From positions 74,696,816 through 74,760,815 of the forward strand of contig OX352764.1 in the NCBI GenBank assembly GCA_947095585.1: a stretch of 64,000 bases of DNA. Reading direction: 5' to 3'. Below the pieces are notes generated by a model. That model had not been told where the DNA came from and made no database searches. It was given only the letters and a program-made list of their open reading frames with translations. The position numbers and the translations under genes are program-made. Shown here piece by piece: positions 21,480 to 32,079 of this stretch (its first letter is position 1; each line of letters begins with the position of its first letter). This DNA comes from Nephrocerus scutellatus. Taxonomy: Eukaryota > Arthropoda > Insecta > Diptera > Pipunculidae.

Positions 21480-22375
21480 TAGATGATTAATAATTATTTA
21501 TACTCGTAGATAGTTTCTCAATTGAGTTTTAAGTCTTGTCAAATTATTCGTTCTTCTAATGCGGCAAGGCAAGCAGTTCCATAAGCGAGCTGAATTTACA
21601 AAAAATTGGCGTTCAGATGTCTTAGATGAGAAACGGCGAAGAATTAGTTGATTTGATCTGTTTTAAGAAGGCAATATAAATTTTTCATAAAGATATGAGA
21701 TTTGGTGAGTAAGCAGGATATCCGTAAAAAGACTTAGCGTACGGTATTTTAGAAGATTATCGAATGTCATGCCGTAAAAGACGAGAGGAATAATTTGATA
21801 TATGATCAAATCGTCGTAAACCAAAGACCTATTAAAGGCAACATTTAGTTTCGCCTCTTAGATACGTAGCAGCAATTGCAGTAAATTTCGCAACCATGTT
21901 TTTGCCAGTAAAATTCTAGTTTTGAAAGGAGTGAAGGAACGTGTAGCCCACAAAGTACGAAGCACCCCATAAATCCTTCATACTGCTATATTAATGTGAG
22001 TGTTTCATGCCAAATCACGACTAAGGGCCATCCCAAGGTTTTTAACCTTTTCAACATAGTCTATAGGGGTGTTATTTAATGTGATTACAGGAAAATATGA
22101 TAGATCCAACTGCCGCTTGGAGATGACTATGCATTTGGATTTTTTAGAATTTAGCATTAGACCATTACGATTCAACCACAGCGCTATTTTTGAGACATCC
22201 TCATATATACAACTCACAGTATCAGCAGTGTACACATGAAGTCTTCATTTACAAACATGGAAAATAAAAATGGTCCCAAAATAGATCCCTGAAGAACTCC
22301 ACTGGTTGTAGGGGGAAAGTCTCTGACAGGACCTTATTAATTTCGACTGCCTGAAATCAGCTTGTCAGATATAAT
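21480..22375 (-). pseudogene. LINE family 2, 3' half (split by nested insertion)
   Basis: The minus strand encodes TTSGVLQGSILGPFLFSMFV near 22300 and YTADTVSCIYEDVSKIALWL, NRNGLMLNSKKSKCIVISK and YVEKVKNLGMALSRDLA at 22235-22005, the post-catalytic region of a Jockey/CR1-group reverse transcriptase. The upstream half is found at 23885-24920, beyond a LINE1/SINE-A chimera inserted between them. The sequence down to about 21480 is probably its C-terminus and 3' UTR. Confidence 0.75.
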
Positions 22376-22590
22376 AATAATAATAATAATATTCGGCGCG
22401 ACAGACCATTGCGGTCCAAGGCCTAGCTTCTCGCGATCATTTTGTGTTGCGCATGCATATTTTTGGACACAAATGGAAGGGGACCTATAATTTAAGGCCG
22501 GATCCGAACTGCGAATTGAGAAGCTTTCCGTGACAAATATTACTATCGGAGCCGTTTGGTACCCATTCGCGAGAGGTGGGACAACGTGAA
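22376..22590 (-). repeat. SINE-A 3' part fused to LINE1
   Basis: Minus-strand SINE-A from CACGTTGTCCCACCTCTCGCG to the (ATT)n tail (AATAATAATAATAATATTCGGCG on the plus strand at 22370-22397). The tRNA head is absent. At about 22588 the sequence switches to LINE1 in the same orientation, without a tail or duplication between them. Confidence 0.8.
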
Positions 22591-23885
22591 GGAATCGCTG
22601 AATTTAACTGTACGTCCGAATATGGGTAAACTGATGAGCATTTAGAGCGCCACGAGTATTGCGGTTGAATTCAAGGAGAGGTGGCATGCATGAACACGTT
22701 CCTACGGTGTTCAAGCGAATCTATTGGTTTCGCTATATTTGCGTCACCGATATGTTTTATCGCGCGGTTTTGAATTCTATCTAGCTGATACAAAGTAGTT
22801 TTAGGTGCACCAGACCAGATATGGCAATTGAAGTTTAGGGCAAACAAAAGCCTTGTATATAGTAGCCAGATCAGAGGGAGTGAAGTATTTCTTGCATCGG
22901 GCTAGAAAGCCTTAACATTTCGCAGCATTTTTGGCGACGGTAAATATGTGGTCATTCCAACGAAGCTTGTCGTTAACACACATATCAAGAAATGCGAGAT
23001 TTCCAGTTTTCTCAATGCAAGTTCCATTCATGGATAATGGCATGGGATTTAGGATTCGCTTAGACGACAGGAGACAGCATTGGGTTTTGGAAGCGTTAAA
23101 TTCTACTTGTTTTCTCCTGTCTAGGTCAGTATTTAACGTGCTTAACATACGTAGTTGTTTGAGTTCCACATGAGAAGTGGAGGGACGTTCCTCAAATTTA
23201 AATGAGAAGCTGAGATTGCTGTCGTCAGCGAAAGAGTGAATTGGATTAGAAGTCACAGATAAGAGATTATTAATAAAAATAAGGAAGAGTGTCGGGACAA
23301 AACAGAGCCCTGGGGAACGCCAGCAACTTGAATTGAGCGGTCCAAACGATAGCGTCTAATCCAGTGAAGTAGCTTATCATCGACTCCATAAGCATGCATT
23401 TTGGACAAAAGAGCTTGATGCCAAACTCTGCCAAATGCCTAAGAAATATCGAGTGCAACAGCTTTGCTTTCTCCAAATTGATGCAAAGACCAGTTCCACT
23501 GTTCGGTGAGATTTACCATCAAATCACCAGTAGAACGTTTCCCACAAAATCCATACTGCCGTTCACTAAGGATGTCGTTGGTTTCAAGATATTTCTTGAG
23601 CTTAAAATTGATCAGCGTTTCCATGACCTTGGAAAGAATAGATGTAAGTGCTATGGGTCGGTACGAAGAAGGAGACGATGACGGCTCGCCTTGTTTTGGT
23701 ATGGACTGGACAAAGGCTGTTTTCCAATTTCTCGGGAAGAGTCCAGAGGAATGGGATAGATGGAAAAGCTTACGCAATGGTAATGCCAGCTTGGAAGAAC
23801 ACCTCTTCAGTACTAATGGGGAAATACCATCTAGTCCAGCGGATGTGTGAGTGTTGAGATCATTTAAAACTCTAGTCGACAGTAC
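22591..23885 (-). pseudogene. LINE1 family reverse transcriptase, 5' truncated
   Basis: Minus-strand order: LNDLNTHTSAGLDGISPLVL, FPRNWKTAFVQSIPKQGEPS, YRPIALTSILSKVMETLINF and ILSERQYGFCGKRSTGDLMV (23906-23439), then after a frameshift HSFADDSNLSFSF (catalytic F-A-D-D) and VEFNASKTQCCLLSSKR (23256-22912), then the C-terminal SLEHRRNV region. The element starts inside the reverse transcriptase and ends by fusing to SINE-A. Clade is CR1/Jockey group, not resolved. At least seven other fragments of the family lie in the window. Confidence 0.85.
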
Positions 23886-24330
23886 TGAGGTGGTCGACAG
23901 TATCAAACGCTTTAGAAAAATCTAGTACTACAAGGAATCAGACTTTTCCCTCATCTAGATCATGACCTACATCATCTGATATACCTATTACGGCTGTTAT
24001 GCAGCTATGTTTCTGCCAAAATCTAGATTGCTTAGGCGTTAAGATGTTATGGGTGAAGAGGAATTGACTTATTTGTTTTTGTATTATTTTTCGAACATTT
24101 TGGATATAAATGGGAGAATGGAGATTGGCCTAAACTCATACCCTTTAGGTGTTTTGAGGACAGGCAGTACTTTTGCATGTTTCCAATTTGTAGGAAAAAT
24201 TCTTTTTGTCGCCACTGTATTAAAAATGTACGTAATATACGGCGACACTAGTAAGATGATTTTTAAAAAAGATGGGTGTATTTCATCGAGGGCGACGGAA
24301 TTTGATTTTATGGACATTATACTCTCTACT
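23886..24330 (-). pseudogene. LINE family 2, reverse transcriptase N-terminal part
   Basis: The minus strand encodes SIKSNSVALDEIHPSFLK, NWKHAKVLPVLKTPKGYEFR, PISILPFISKMFEK, then LTPKQSRFWQKHSCITAVIG and LDFSKAFDTVDH, where it is cut by the LINE1/SINE-A insertion. The catalytic FDxxDH stops exactly at the junction near 23890; the GVLQGS continuation is at 22300. Confidence 0.82.
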
Positions 24331-24609
24331 AAAAATGGAAGGAAGGGACATACAATTTAATGCCGTATCCGAACGGTGAATTGAGAAGCTTTCCGCGACA
24401 AGTTATTACTCTCGGGCGTTTGTCTGACATTCGCGATAAGTGGGACCGTGAAAAATACTTTTTGTTTTCGTACCACGAACCTCCTGCTCAGAAGTTCAAG
24501 CACTTATCCACTGAGACAAGGCGCCATTTGTGTGCAAAAATATACACGCACAATACAAATGGTCCGAGAAGCTAGGCTGCAACGGTCTGTCGCGCCGAAT
24601 ATTATTATT
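24331..24609. repeat. SINE-A with 5' inversion (twin-priming structure)
   Basis: 24331-24529 is SINE-A in minus orientation from AAATGGAAGG to the tRNA head (CACTGAGACAAGGCGCC). 24530-24609 is the remaining 3' half in plus orientation (CCATTTGTGTGCAAAAATATAC...GTCTGTCGCGCCGAATATTATT). Flanks ATTATACTCTCTAC (24316-24329) and ATTATATTCTCTAC (24610-24623) form a 14-bp duplication with one mismatch. It sits inside LINE family 2. Confidence 0.85.
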
Positions 24610-24623
24610 ATTATATTCTCTAC

Positions 24624-24920
24624 CGCATCAGTGCTGTTCAATGCTGTGAAAGAAAAACTTGGCCAGTTAATAGTATGTGCTGCACCATGGGATGGGATAT
24701 GAGGAGTAACATGAAGCAGATGGAGCCGATGTTTGCGACAACACAAATTTATGGTTGAGGTCAATTCCTTCGAAATGCTGTCTATTAGCTTTACCTATTC
24801 CTACGCTACGCAGATTTTTCCACAAACGTTTCCTACCCATAGAGGCACTGCGCCGACTAGAGTAGAAGCTTGATTGGGCGGCTCTTATCTCCATTACGAC
24901 TTTGTTGAGAAGCATGCAGT
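24624..24920 (-). pseudogene. LINE family 2, pre-reverse-transcriptase linker
   Basis: The minus strand encodes KRLWKNLRSVGIGK, GIDLNHKFV and INWPSFSFTALNSTDAVE, the linker between endonuclease and reverse transcriptase in Jockey-type LINEs (LW..LR..GIGK......D.N..F). It reads into SIKSNSVALDE across the SINE-A insertion. Confidence 0.75.
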
Positions 24921-25249
24921 ATATGCGTTGTTGACCCTCTAACTGAAAAAGCTTCCAGCTGTTGTATACTCGGTCACGCTGTATTATTAGCTGACGAATT
25001 TGGTTAGAGAACTGGTTTTGGATCTTATAGGAACATGTGAGTTGTAGAGATGTCTTATATTGGCATTTAAGAATTCCACTTGTTCATTTGGCGATGGTAA
25101 GCAGTAAATAACATCCCTAGTTGGTGTTTTTTTTTTTTGGCTAAAATTAAGTTTAGAAAAGGTGAAGTATAAAATTTATTTGTTTATTTTCTATTTATAA
25201 CCGGTACAGTCTGGAAAATCATAATAAAATATACATTTACTTTTTTTTT

Positions 25250-25371
25250 TATAACTAGAGCACTCTTCAAGGGATTTACCTAGGCATAAAGCATAGGATA
25301 GAAGAAGGAAAGATAGTGTTTCGGTGGGAGGAGTTGAGTTCACACCCGAGCCCTCACAAGCTAGAATATTG
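25250..25371 (-). repeat. SINE-B / LINE1-type 3' tail fragment
   Basis: On the minus strand: CTAGCTTGTGAGGG, CCTAGGTAAATCCCTTGAAGAGTGC and an A-rich end. It matches the 3' half of SINE-B at 53200-53330 and interrupts the mariner that continues at 25372. Confidence 0.65.
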
Positions 25372-25816
25372 CGCTTTTTCTTGATTTCATCATTTGAACG
25401 CTGTAATAAGTTCGCATAATACTAGCCGTTGATTGTTTTTCCGTTTTGAAGATAATAAATGAAAATTATGCCACGCTCATCCCCAAAAAACTGACGATAT
25501 AACCTTGTCAGCAGATGAAACTGTCTTTGCCTTTTTTGGACCCGATTCTCCCATTTTAGTCGATTGTTTTAACTATTTCCTCATCTCAGGTATGAAGTAA
25601 TGGACCCACGTTTCATCCATGGTTATGAGTGCAAAGACCTTCTTTATTTTTGCAAAATTCACTGAGAGCGTTCACTATTGACGGCTGTCAAACAAATACT
25701 AAACAATGTACCGTTTTCAAAGTTTAAACGTAAGCTTTATGTGATCGCAGCAATTTTTTCAAATTTTTAAAACTTCCATCTATACGTCAGGTTGGGTACT
25801 TCTGGGACTATCCTTG
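25372..25816 (-). pseudogene. Second mariner remnant, N-terminal part of catalytic domain
   Basis: Minus-strand fragments in shifting frames encode ALITMDETWVHYFIPEMRK, KMGESGPKKAKTVSSADKV, VFWDERGIIFIYYLQNGKTI and MRTYYSV..NDEIKKK, covering the first catalytic Asp and the W-D-x-x-G-I block. One terminal repeat (ACAAGGATAGTCCCAGAAGTACCC on the minus strand) ends at TA 25817-25818. The other end is lost into the SINE-B/LINE1 tail. It is a different mariner lineage from 6404-7228. Confidence 0.8.
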
Positions 25817-25818
25817 TA

Positions 25819-27384
25819 AGAGGTAATGGTTCAGAACTAAAAAGTAGTCCCTTCCTAAAGTTAAATTTTATAAAACATTCATTGTTAAGTATTGACTGCG
25901 TATTATTTCGAAGGTAATTAGGGTTTTACACTTTCTGAACATATTTCAAATTATGTAGGCATAGTCTTACAAAGTTTACTTAAACGAATAGTAAAGGTAT
26001 ATCCCAGTATTGTTGTGAAAGGAAACTATTCAGCTAAAAAGCTTTATAGAAGAAACAACGTTTAGAGGAAAACGTTTGGTTTTGAATTAGGTTGCAGGAA
26101 AATTAAAAAATTTATTTAAAAGAAAGTGAAATCCTATCAGTCTGAAATCTGGAGACATTTCTAGATTTCTAGATAGATAGATAGAAATTTCCGGAAATTT
26201 ACTATTTAACAGCAGGTATAATTAAGCGCTAGAACATAATGTGAAGTATCGTTAAGCAATAAACGAAGTTATTCTTCATCATTATCATCACTATAAAATA
26301 AACACAAAATTTTTTCTGCTTTAGTTATAAGTATTATACTTTTTTTTAATATTTTTTTTAAAGTTACTATTTTATATATATTTGCTGTATGCATTTTTTT
26401 TAATAAATATACAAATATTCCTAAAAACATAGGTAAACCAACTGACCTTTGTTCCTTTCACTAATTGTAGAGTACTTGAATTAAATGATTTTTAAATTTA
26501 TTTCACCATTAGTTTAAACAAAATTTGCCACCCTTTTACATTCTTCTGTATCCTTAAAAAAACCTTCTTCCTTTAACACGAAAATCCTTTTACTTTCAAA
26601 AAAGGATAAAATATCTATTAAAGCCCATGTACCCGAATGGATGTCCCGTTTAAAAGTCAACGAGTCCGCAAACATCCATAGAAGTATTGATTGCATCGCA
26701 ACAAAGGTAGTTTTTCAACGAAAATCTGCTATTAAATGTGTGTAATCGTTGTATATGTTTGTTGCTATGCACGCCAATGTCTCAAATCTTGCAATGAAGT
26801 TTCTAAAAATGTATGTATGTATTTCAATGATTTTATCCACTTGTACCTCATATTTGGTCCCAAAAACTAAACAAAACCAACGACAAGAAATTCTCATTGC
26901 AACATTTTAGCCGCTTGTTTACTACGTTCTCTTTCTATTTTATTGCTTTGAAGTATACGAGTATTATCACCTTCTTTATTTTTGTGTTTAGTATTTAATA
27001 CAATTTAAAAGTTTAACGGAGTAGAAAATCCCTATTTATGTATTGTATTGTATGAAAAATGCTATAAAGAACCTAGTTTATGATGTTTTCTCTCTAAGAT
27101 GTTTTTCTATCTTTAAGAAGGTTAAAAAGATGTTTTGTTTTTAAAAAATATTTGCTTACACAGCTATTACTATTACTATTTCTCAGAATCTGCAGCTACT
27201 TCAACTTTGAAAAATATTATCCACTAATGAGATTATAGTCAGTAGGGACTATGCATACATTTTTACACTGAATACCCATAACTACGGAAGAAAATTCATT
27301 TCGTTTGGCTTATAAATATAAATGGGCCGTATATTTAAAATTGGCCTATTAATGGTGTTCGAAATTATATCATCCCAACTGATT
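25819..27384. other. Intron sequence, no recognised feature
   Basis: AT-rich with short T tracts and an ATAGATAGATAG run near 26172. No defensible ORF. Confidence 0.5.
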
Positions 27385-27638
27385 TTTAAAAACTTTTATT
27401 TAACTTGACCCTTGACCCCTTTTTGTCTGTATTTTCGACCACTTTGAGATCCTTTTTAACCACCTTCCACACGACCTAGAGAGCTGAAATTTTGTGAGTG
27501 TCTAAGTTCAAAATAGCACTTTTTTATGTCACGTTTCGCGTGTGAAACGTGTGCTGGTTTGAAATCCCGCCATTTTTTCGTTTTTTTTAGGTATTTTTAA
27601 CCGCCTTTTGCACGACCTGAGGGATCAATGTTAGCCCA
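27385..27638 (+). repeat. Element Y, left part (split by family H insertion)
   Basis: ACTTTTATTTAACTTGACCC, CCCTTTTTGTCTGTATTTTC and two TTTTTAACC.CCTT..GCACGACCT modules match, in reverse, the unsplit copy at 51290-51850. Each module carries CACGACCTAGAGAGCTGAAATTT-type sequence and a CGTGTG block. Non-coding, class unknown. Confidence 0.7.
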
Positions 27639-29208
27639 TTTTTAAATTCTCTATATTAACTTCACTTGCCCGTGGCGGCCGGCCGGGTGGCTGGCTGGCA
27701 CACCAAATCTTGTGATCAATTTTTAACCCACTTCCTACAGCCCGATTTTATTGAAATTTTGCACACATGTATGTCTCCCATGACAACACTTTCTATTAAA
27801 ATTTGAGGCACCTCGGGCCGCGAGGTCGGGGGGCTCCCATACAAAATTTTTAAAAAATTTCTTCAAATTTTATACGCATGTGTGTCTTTGATGGACAACA
27901 CTTTCTGTAAAAATTTTGAAGTGATCGGGCCCCGGGTTCGTGGGGCTCCCATACAAATTTAAAATAAAAATTACCCGATTTTTTTTCAAATTTTACACAC
28001 ATATGTATACCCAATAAACAAAACTTTTTCTAAAATTTGGTAGGGATCGGGCCCCGGGTTCGGCCGCAAAGCCATTATAAATTTTTTTTAATATCATGTA
28101 GTGGCATCAGTTACTCGGTCAAGGTTTTTTGTAGTTTTCCTTGACCATGATTCATTCATTAAAGCATTTGGACTCGCGTCGTTTTAGTTTCATGATCGTT
28201 TTTTCGTATTGCTTTTTTTAATGAATCAGGGAGAATTTCGAGAAAATAATTTGAAACCGGCTACGGAATGTGATATATTGTAAATCACATTTCTCCGATT
28301 TATTTCTTAATTTTAATAAAGGGCTTAGCCCACCTTGTTGCCGTGGCGCAAGTCATTTAGGGAGTATTCCTTGGCAATAAGTTTAAATATATAAAAAAAA
28401 AACTGTGTGCGGTGTGTGCTGCGCAGTCGGCTGCGCTTCTTAGTTTTGGTAGTGGAGAGAGAGAGAGAGAAATCTTAGCTCACGCACAAATGAACCCAGC
28501 AAATGAAACGAGATATAAATGCGTTATGCTTAATTCAACTTACTTATTTACTGAATTGTATTTTTACTTACAGTTAGAACAACAAGTTTTCACAATATTC
28601 TGTCATTTGGTGTTTTCATAAATTAGTTCAGAGCAGTCAAAGAGTTCTCAAGAAAAATGCTCGTGTTTCTTATTTGCTCAGAGTATGAGCGTGCTCTAAG
28701 TGCTAAGAATAAAATGATCTGAGCATTTTCAATTTTAACATCTGATGTCAAATGTATCTTTCGATGATTTTCCACTACATTAAAAAAAATGACCTAGGAT
28801 CGAGAGGCTCCCAAATCAATTTCTGCGATTAGAGAATTTAGATGAAAAATTTTAATTTGTATGGGTTGTTTTTTCTGTTGTCGATATCAACTTACAGATA
28901 GAATAACAAGTTGTCACAATACTCTGTCATTTGGTGTTTTCATAAATTAGTTCAGAGCAGTCAAAGAGTTCTCAAGAAAAATGCTCGTGTTTCTTATTTG
29001 CTCAGAGTATGAGCGTGCTCTAAGTGCTCAGAATAAAATGATCTGAGCATTTTCAAATTTGACATCTAATGTCAAATGTCTCTTTCGATTATTTTCTTCA
29101 ACAATATAAAAAAAAAAAAAAAATGACCCAGGATCGCGGGGCTCCCATATCGATTTCTGCGATTAGAGAATTTATATAAAAAATTTAAATTTTTATGGGT
29201 TGTTTTTT
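27639..29208 (+). repeat. Family H element with doubled 3' module, inserted in element Y
   Basis: The 5' end is TTTTTAAATTCTCTATATTAACTTC followed by a GGCCGG/CTGG core and TTGTGATCAATTTTTAACCC. Three internal modules follow (CCGATTTT.TTCAAATTTTACACACATGTGTAT ... GATCGGGCCCCGGGTTCGTGGGGCTCCCATAC). The 3' region has GTGCTGCGCAGTCGGCTGCGC (hairpin), a (GA)n run and a 330-bp module ending TTAGAGAATTTAGATGAAAAATTTTAAT.TTTATGGGTTG, present twice (ends near 28870 and 29205). TAAATTCTCTA and TAGAGAATTTA are inverted repeats of each other. A Helentron-like non-autonomous element is the best guess; the class is unproven. Confidence 0.7.
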
Positions 29209-29395
29209 TATATCCCGCTTTTGATGCGTGTCGTGAGTCGCGTGTGAAGCGTGGAAAAAAGAAAATTCGTTGATATAGCCCCGACCTCAGAAACAGATAT
29301 TTTGGCGATTATTACCAAGTAATAAACGACTGTGTGGCGTGTTTCGATGTATACATAAAAGTTTGTACCCGAACAGCGAAGTGTCGCGTGGGATG
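29209..29395 (+). repeat. Element Y, right part
   Basis: ATATCCCGCTTTTGATGCGTGTCGTGAGTCGCGTGTG, CGATTATTACCAAGTAATAA and GTGTGGCGTGTTTCGATGT match the reverse of 51290-51480, continuing element Y after the family H insertion. Confidence 0.7.
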
Positions 29396-29399
29396 GGTT

Positions 29400-29620
29400 G
29401 AAATTTTTTTTTCTCTTCTTATTGCTCGATCTAGCCACCTTTAGCGCGGATGATAGCGTCGAGTCTCTTAGCAAACGCATTGTATGCTGCAAAAACATGA
29501 CCTGTTGGTATTTTGGTCCATTCTCTACGAAGAGCTGTCTCCAATGATTCCACATCATATCTTATCTTCTGCGAAGAAATTAAATTTGGAACGTTACTTT
29601 GTAAAAATTGTTGTGTCAAA
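29400..29620 (-). pseudogene. Tc1-type transposase, C-terminal fragment
   Basis: The minus strand encodes VESLETALRREWTKIP followed by AYNAFAKRLDAIIRAKGG and a stop. This is the usual C-terminus of Tc1 transposases (..L...L.REW..IP......L..S...R...VI.AKGG). Everything upstream is missing. Confidence 0.7.
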
Positions 29621-31244
29621 CGAGCTTTATGCGCTGGTGCTGTCCTGTAAGAATGTCGGAATTTTATGTTTGCGCAAGCTAGTAAAGCATCATGTAATAC
29701 GATTTCCAGGTATTCACCTTGATATCAAAATATGAGCGCGCAGTCATCAGCCGTTTGGAAGATACAGCAGCCTAAATTTACTAACACTTCGATCGCCGGA
29801 CCCTGTAAAACTATTATGTGATGCTGAATCGTTTCGATTGATCGAACTGATAATTTCTTTAGAATCTGAAAATTTTCACTGATGTAAAAATTAATTATTT
29901 AGCATATTGTTACAAAATTAAGGCTTTCGAGTTCGTAAAGGATTTTGCAAATAAAACATAACACAAGTTTAGTATAAATTACAACTTTAATAAACAAACA
30001 GTAAAAAGAATACAAGTTCACAATTTATATCGGTGATAACTTTAAATGTACACAAAAACACTTATTACAAACACACTTGTACTTCACTATAATTCCCTCA
30101 GGTGGTAGCCCTATCTCTTTGCAAGAACTTTTTGAACTTGACTGGTTGAATTCTAAGCAAGTAATGAATCATCTGCAGCGACCGCCACCTTTTATACTTA
30201 TTGAAAAGTTTTCAGAAACTTCCAATCTTTTGGACAGAAATATCCAGAAAATATTGGCAAATTCCCTCATTTACAACTAACCATACTCATATGTATTGGG
30301 TCATCTTCTAAAAATAAACTATACATGTGCAATCATGTACTTTCACAAAAACCGCACAACCCGGTTTGACTACATTTTTGACATTTTTGAGTAAATAATG
30401 ATTTAAACTTACAAGCGGTTACATTTCAAATAATCTAATAAATCTTACAGCCTAATAGTATGCTATACAAAAGTGCTTAATTCTAATTCAGTGCCTATTT
30501 TTAGTATGTACATTGCGATTTATCTTAGGATTCGAATTCGAATTGAAGGCAATATAATACTTTTTTAAACAAAACATTCACTTTAATTTTTTATAACTTT
30601 TTATTTTAAATTTAAAATAATTTTTACAATAGCCTTCCATCGCCTTCATTCGTGGCGTTTTATATCTCTACGATTTTGGTCCTGGCATTGGGCAGTTTCC
30701 TTAAGATTCTGTTTTTGTTGGGCAAACATATTAGTCTCGTTTTATTTTAATGGTTAAGGTAGCTAAAGCTTACCGTTAACTCTTTTGCATTAAAATTTCT
30801 TCCAGGAGCAGCTTATATGAACTGAAATTTCCAGGATTTCTTCTGATAGATCATTTTGCACTTTCTAAATATGTATATCATTTTAAAAGCTGCTGGCGCT
30901 AATTCAGTATCCACTATCTTTAAGGTTTAGTAGTTAGCCACTTAACACCGTTAAATGTTAAATTATTGGTAAATTTTGATGTTTGTCTAATGTTGTTTGT
31001 TGTTGTGTAATGCCTTCGACTATCATCATCGATTTAACAAAATCAAAATCAAATAAAGAACGTGATATTACAAAAGAAGATTATTATGTTGTTTGCCCTT
31101 TTATTTTGCCACTTTTCTAAGCATCCCAAAAATGTAAATATATGTATTTTTAACGCTTAAAATCATTACAAAATAATATATGTAATGCCTTATGTATGAC
31201 ATTGTAGATTTACAAAAATTTTTAATCTTCATGTGTACAAATAA
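29621..31244. other. Intron sequence, mostly unassigned
   Basis: The segment 29930-30300 includes a 67-codon plus frame (SPISLQELFELDWLNSKQ) that I cannot place; a retroelement end is possible. The rest is AT-rich with no recognisable feature. Confidence 0.4.
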
Positions 31245-31355
31245 CCGCTGGGTCTTTCTTTCTCACAATTGACAAAAATTGCTTTGCACTTTTTAAAAAT
31301 TACTCCATCACACCTACCACCACAACCACAATTAAAATCACAACAACATTCAAAG

Positions 31356-31677
31356 GAGTTATTAAGCAATACAGAAACAGCAGATATGTTAAAGCCTGCG
31401 CCATCTTGGTGCAATGTTGCTACCAAATCAACTCAACAGTTAGTCGCATCGTCCTCATCATCGTCGGGTGGAGGAGGTGTCGTCGGTAGTTCAGGTGCTG
31501 TTGTTGCCTCAACTTCATCGGCAAGACCGAGTGTTAGTGGGACTTCATCATCATCATCCTCATCGCACCATCCATCGGAAAGGGATCTTTCCAAGGAAGC
31601 GTCAACATCTGTGGCGGCATCTTCTACAAAATTATCTTCAGCGACGGCAGCTACGTCGACAGACGACGAAGCAAAAG
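31356..31677 (+). CDS. Ano8: Ano8 exon 12: Ser-rich tail segment (5' boundary uncertain)
   Basis: The frame is open from 31245 to the donor GCAAAAG|GTAAGC (phase 1). Within it the only AGs that give phase 0 after exon 11 are at 31354-31355 (start 31356, ELLSNTETADM...) and 31357-31358. Both have weak, A/C-rich upstream tracts, so the start is tentative and an extra upstream exon is possible. The product includes LKPAPSWCNVATKSTQQL, then a Ser run, a Gly run (SSSGGGGVVGSS) and TSSSSSSSHHPSERDLSKEA. The Ser runs come from TCN repeats near 31450 and 31545. Confidence 0.72.
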
Positions 31678-31745
31678 GTAAGCTAACTTGTTGAAACTAT
31701 TTTATATTCGAGTAAACATGAAATTGCATTTTCTCATACGAACAG

Positions 31746-31891
31746 CTGCAGAACTGGCAGCCAAGAAGTCCCGATTGAAACAGAAATTGGTGAAAAGTGC
31801 GAGATCGGTGGCAATATTTTCACTAAAACTTAAGGAACGTCGACAAAGGGAAGCGGAAAAGGCGGCTAATATTGCTATAGAGCATGCTAAG
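31746..31891 (+). CDS. Ano8: Ano8 exon 13: basic helical segment
   Basis: The acceptor is CATACGAACAG (a second CAG lies at 31748). The donor is GCTAAG|GTAATT. CT completes the Gly/Ala codon from exon 12 as GCT, and the exon leaves phase 0. It encodes AAELAAKKSRLKQKLVKSAR, SVAIFSLKLKERRQREAEKA and ANIAIEHAK. It is strongly basic and helix-prone without helix breakers, so an amphipathic or coiled-coil segment is likely. A basic C-terminal region would fit the reported lipid-binding tether role of ANO8. That link is inference. Confidence 0.85.
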
Positions 31892-32079
31892 GTAATTAAA
31901 GGGCATTCAGTAATTTCCAATAAATTGGGAAAGCTTTTTTTAAAACATTTTCGAAAAAAAGAGTAAGCTTGAATTGAAGTGAGTTGGTGGGCCGGGCTCT
32001 TGTGGAGGTATTAATTCACTGAAAGATGAAAGTTTAAAGGAAACATTAACAATAAAAGATGCAATAATAACTATGTATA

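Noticed and set aside
31021..31100. Additional Ano8 exon upstream of exon 12
   Set aside because: No open frame with compatible splice sites and phase could be found.
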